A DNA stretch of 64,000 bases from Thuidium tamariscinum. Its lineage: Eukaryota > Streptophyta > Bryopsida > Hypnales > Thuidiaceae. A program made the position numbers and the translations under genes. Each line of letters opens with the position of its first letter. Position 1 is the stretch's first letter. The stretch is taken from NCBI GenBank assembly GCA_947034885.2, contig OX344754.2, positions 24,549,369 to 24,613,368 of the forward strand, given 5' to 3'. Of the stretch, positions 62,821 to 64,000 are shown piece after piece. The notes under the pieces are model-generated. The model searched no databases. It was given only the letters and a program-made list of their open reading frames with translations, and was not told where the DNA came from.

Positions 62821-64000
62821 CACTACAAGGAATTGGGGTCCGAAATGACTGTCCTAAATGATTGCAAAACAGTCATTTAGGACAGAAATGACTGGAAAAT
62901 GACTTCGGATGCTAGAAGTCATTCTGGACAAGTCATTCTTTAAATGACTCCAGTTTTATTATCACCATCCAGTTGGGAGGAAGGATGAAGACATGGATGA
63001 CTTGTCTACGTGGAGGTGAAGGGTCAGGGAAATTTTTTGGGTTTGGGCGGGCAGGGGACCAATTTCCCTTGAAATTTTTCAGGCTGAAACATGGAACTGA
63101 GCCATTTCTGCAGTCATTTTCTAGTCCCCAGTAAGAGACTTCTGTAGTCATTTTCTAGTCGACTTCAAGTCAAAGATTTAATGACGTGGACGTTGTCAGG
63201 AGCTAATTATGGAGTCATTTTGTAGTGGACTTCAAGTCAAACATGTTCTAATCTAGACCTTATCTTGAGATAATTATGGAGTCATTTGCCAATCGACTTG
63301 AAGTGACACATGTCATAATGTGGACGTTGTCAGGGGTTAATTATGGAGTCATTTCCCAGTTGGGCTGCTGTCCATGAAGTGCTGATGTGGACACTAAGAC
63401 TGTTTTTAGTCATAGTCATTGTAAAGACATTTTCTAGTAGCGGGCAAAGCCCAACTTGTACATGGACTGAGTCATTTCTTAGTCATTTTGGAGTTCTATC
63501 TTTTGAGTGACAACACGGCTGCCATTGATGCATGTAGTCATTCTAGAGTTCTTTCTCAGTCATTATTTTCACTAATGCAGTCATTACAAAGTCATTTACA
63601 AGTGCTTGTCCAGGGGGTGCAGTGGTTTTGGTTTCCCTTATGTATGACCTTGTTCATCGAGTAATATGCCGGCACTTCTCAATGACTCCCTCATGACTAG
63701 CCCAACAATTGCGGTGACTGTACATACCTCACTCCAATGTCTCCAGCATAGACTACATGACTCATAGATTCAGCAGCATAATCTGCCAAAAAGTGCACGG
63801 ACTATTCTGCTATATACATGCAATAGGATTCAATGACAGATCTATGCACGTTAGGCACGCTTTAGAAATTGGAGGCATAGAAAACATGTATTCAGAAGCA
63901 CTGTAGTATCATACAGTAGTCCTAGTATTCACCAAAAAAGGAAGTACGACTAGCCTGTAGGCAGCACTGCAGTTTTAAAAAAACAATCCACAATGTTTTC
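62821..64000 (+). mobile_element. CACTA-type transposon end, continuing past the window
   Basis: It begins CACTACAAGGAATTGGGG, the typical CACTA terminus. It is followed by many subterminal copies, in both orientations, of AAATGACT/AGTCATTT to about 63,605, typical transposase-binding repeats. An inverted-looking CTAGTAGCG occurs near 63,432, but the repeats continue beyond it, so I do not take that as the other end. GAC precedes the element and would be the 3-bp target copy. No transposase ORF in the visible part. Confidence 0.75.

Noticed and set aside
63410..63440. CTAGTAGCG as the far end of the CACTA element
   Set aside because: The subterminal repeats continue for another 170 bp beyond it, and no resumed LTR sequence follows.

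Overview
This is nuclear DNA from a land plant with a repeat-rich genome. The evidence is a spliced leucine-rich-repeat receptor kinase built from many 72-bp LRR exons, a Ty3/gypsy element of the plant Tat/Athila type, a CACTA-type end, and several small terminal-inverted-repeat (TIR) families. I cannot fix the species; a non-flowering plant is possible but not shown. No tRNA, rRNA, CRISPR array or bacterial operon was seen.

Layout. Positions 1-23,200 are AT-rich and hold an inverted duplication. The left arm (1 to about 4,143) carries a broken kinase copy on the plus strand. The right arm (about 19,431 to 23,190) carries the kinase end of a long receptor-kinase gene on the minus strand. Between the arms are a 461-bp direct-repeat pair, two tandem arrays, a 2.0-kb TIR element and several MITE-like insertions. 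Positions 20,565-34,868 hold the receptor-kinase gene itself, read as 21 exons (secretion signal, LRR ectodomain, membrane helix, kinase), with old elements in its introns. Positions 34,869-40,517 are intergenic with two more TIR elements.

Positions 41,759-60,745 hold a minus-strand pseudogene. Its frame combines a ParB-like domain, a region resembling DNA methylases, an acidic linker and an FCP1-like HAD phosphatase domain. An apparently complete 14,088-bp gypsy retrotransposon (41,823-55,910, target duplication TCCGC) sits inside its last exon. A second, diverged LTR of the same family cuts its 5' side at 60,746, and a CACTA-like element is nested in that LTR from 62,821.

The most unusual features are these. 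The retrotransposon has 3,992-bp LTRs that each contain a 638-codon ORF. The second, diverged LTR keeps the same kind of ORF tail at nearly the same place. Gag and pol share one frame and are split by a single TGA. The host pseudogene has a domain mix I do not recognise from any named plant gene, carries only TAG stops in its inferred frame, and has introns with repeated 19-bp palindromes.
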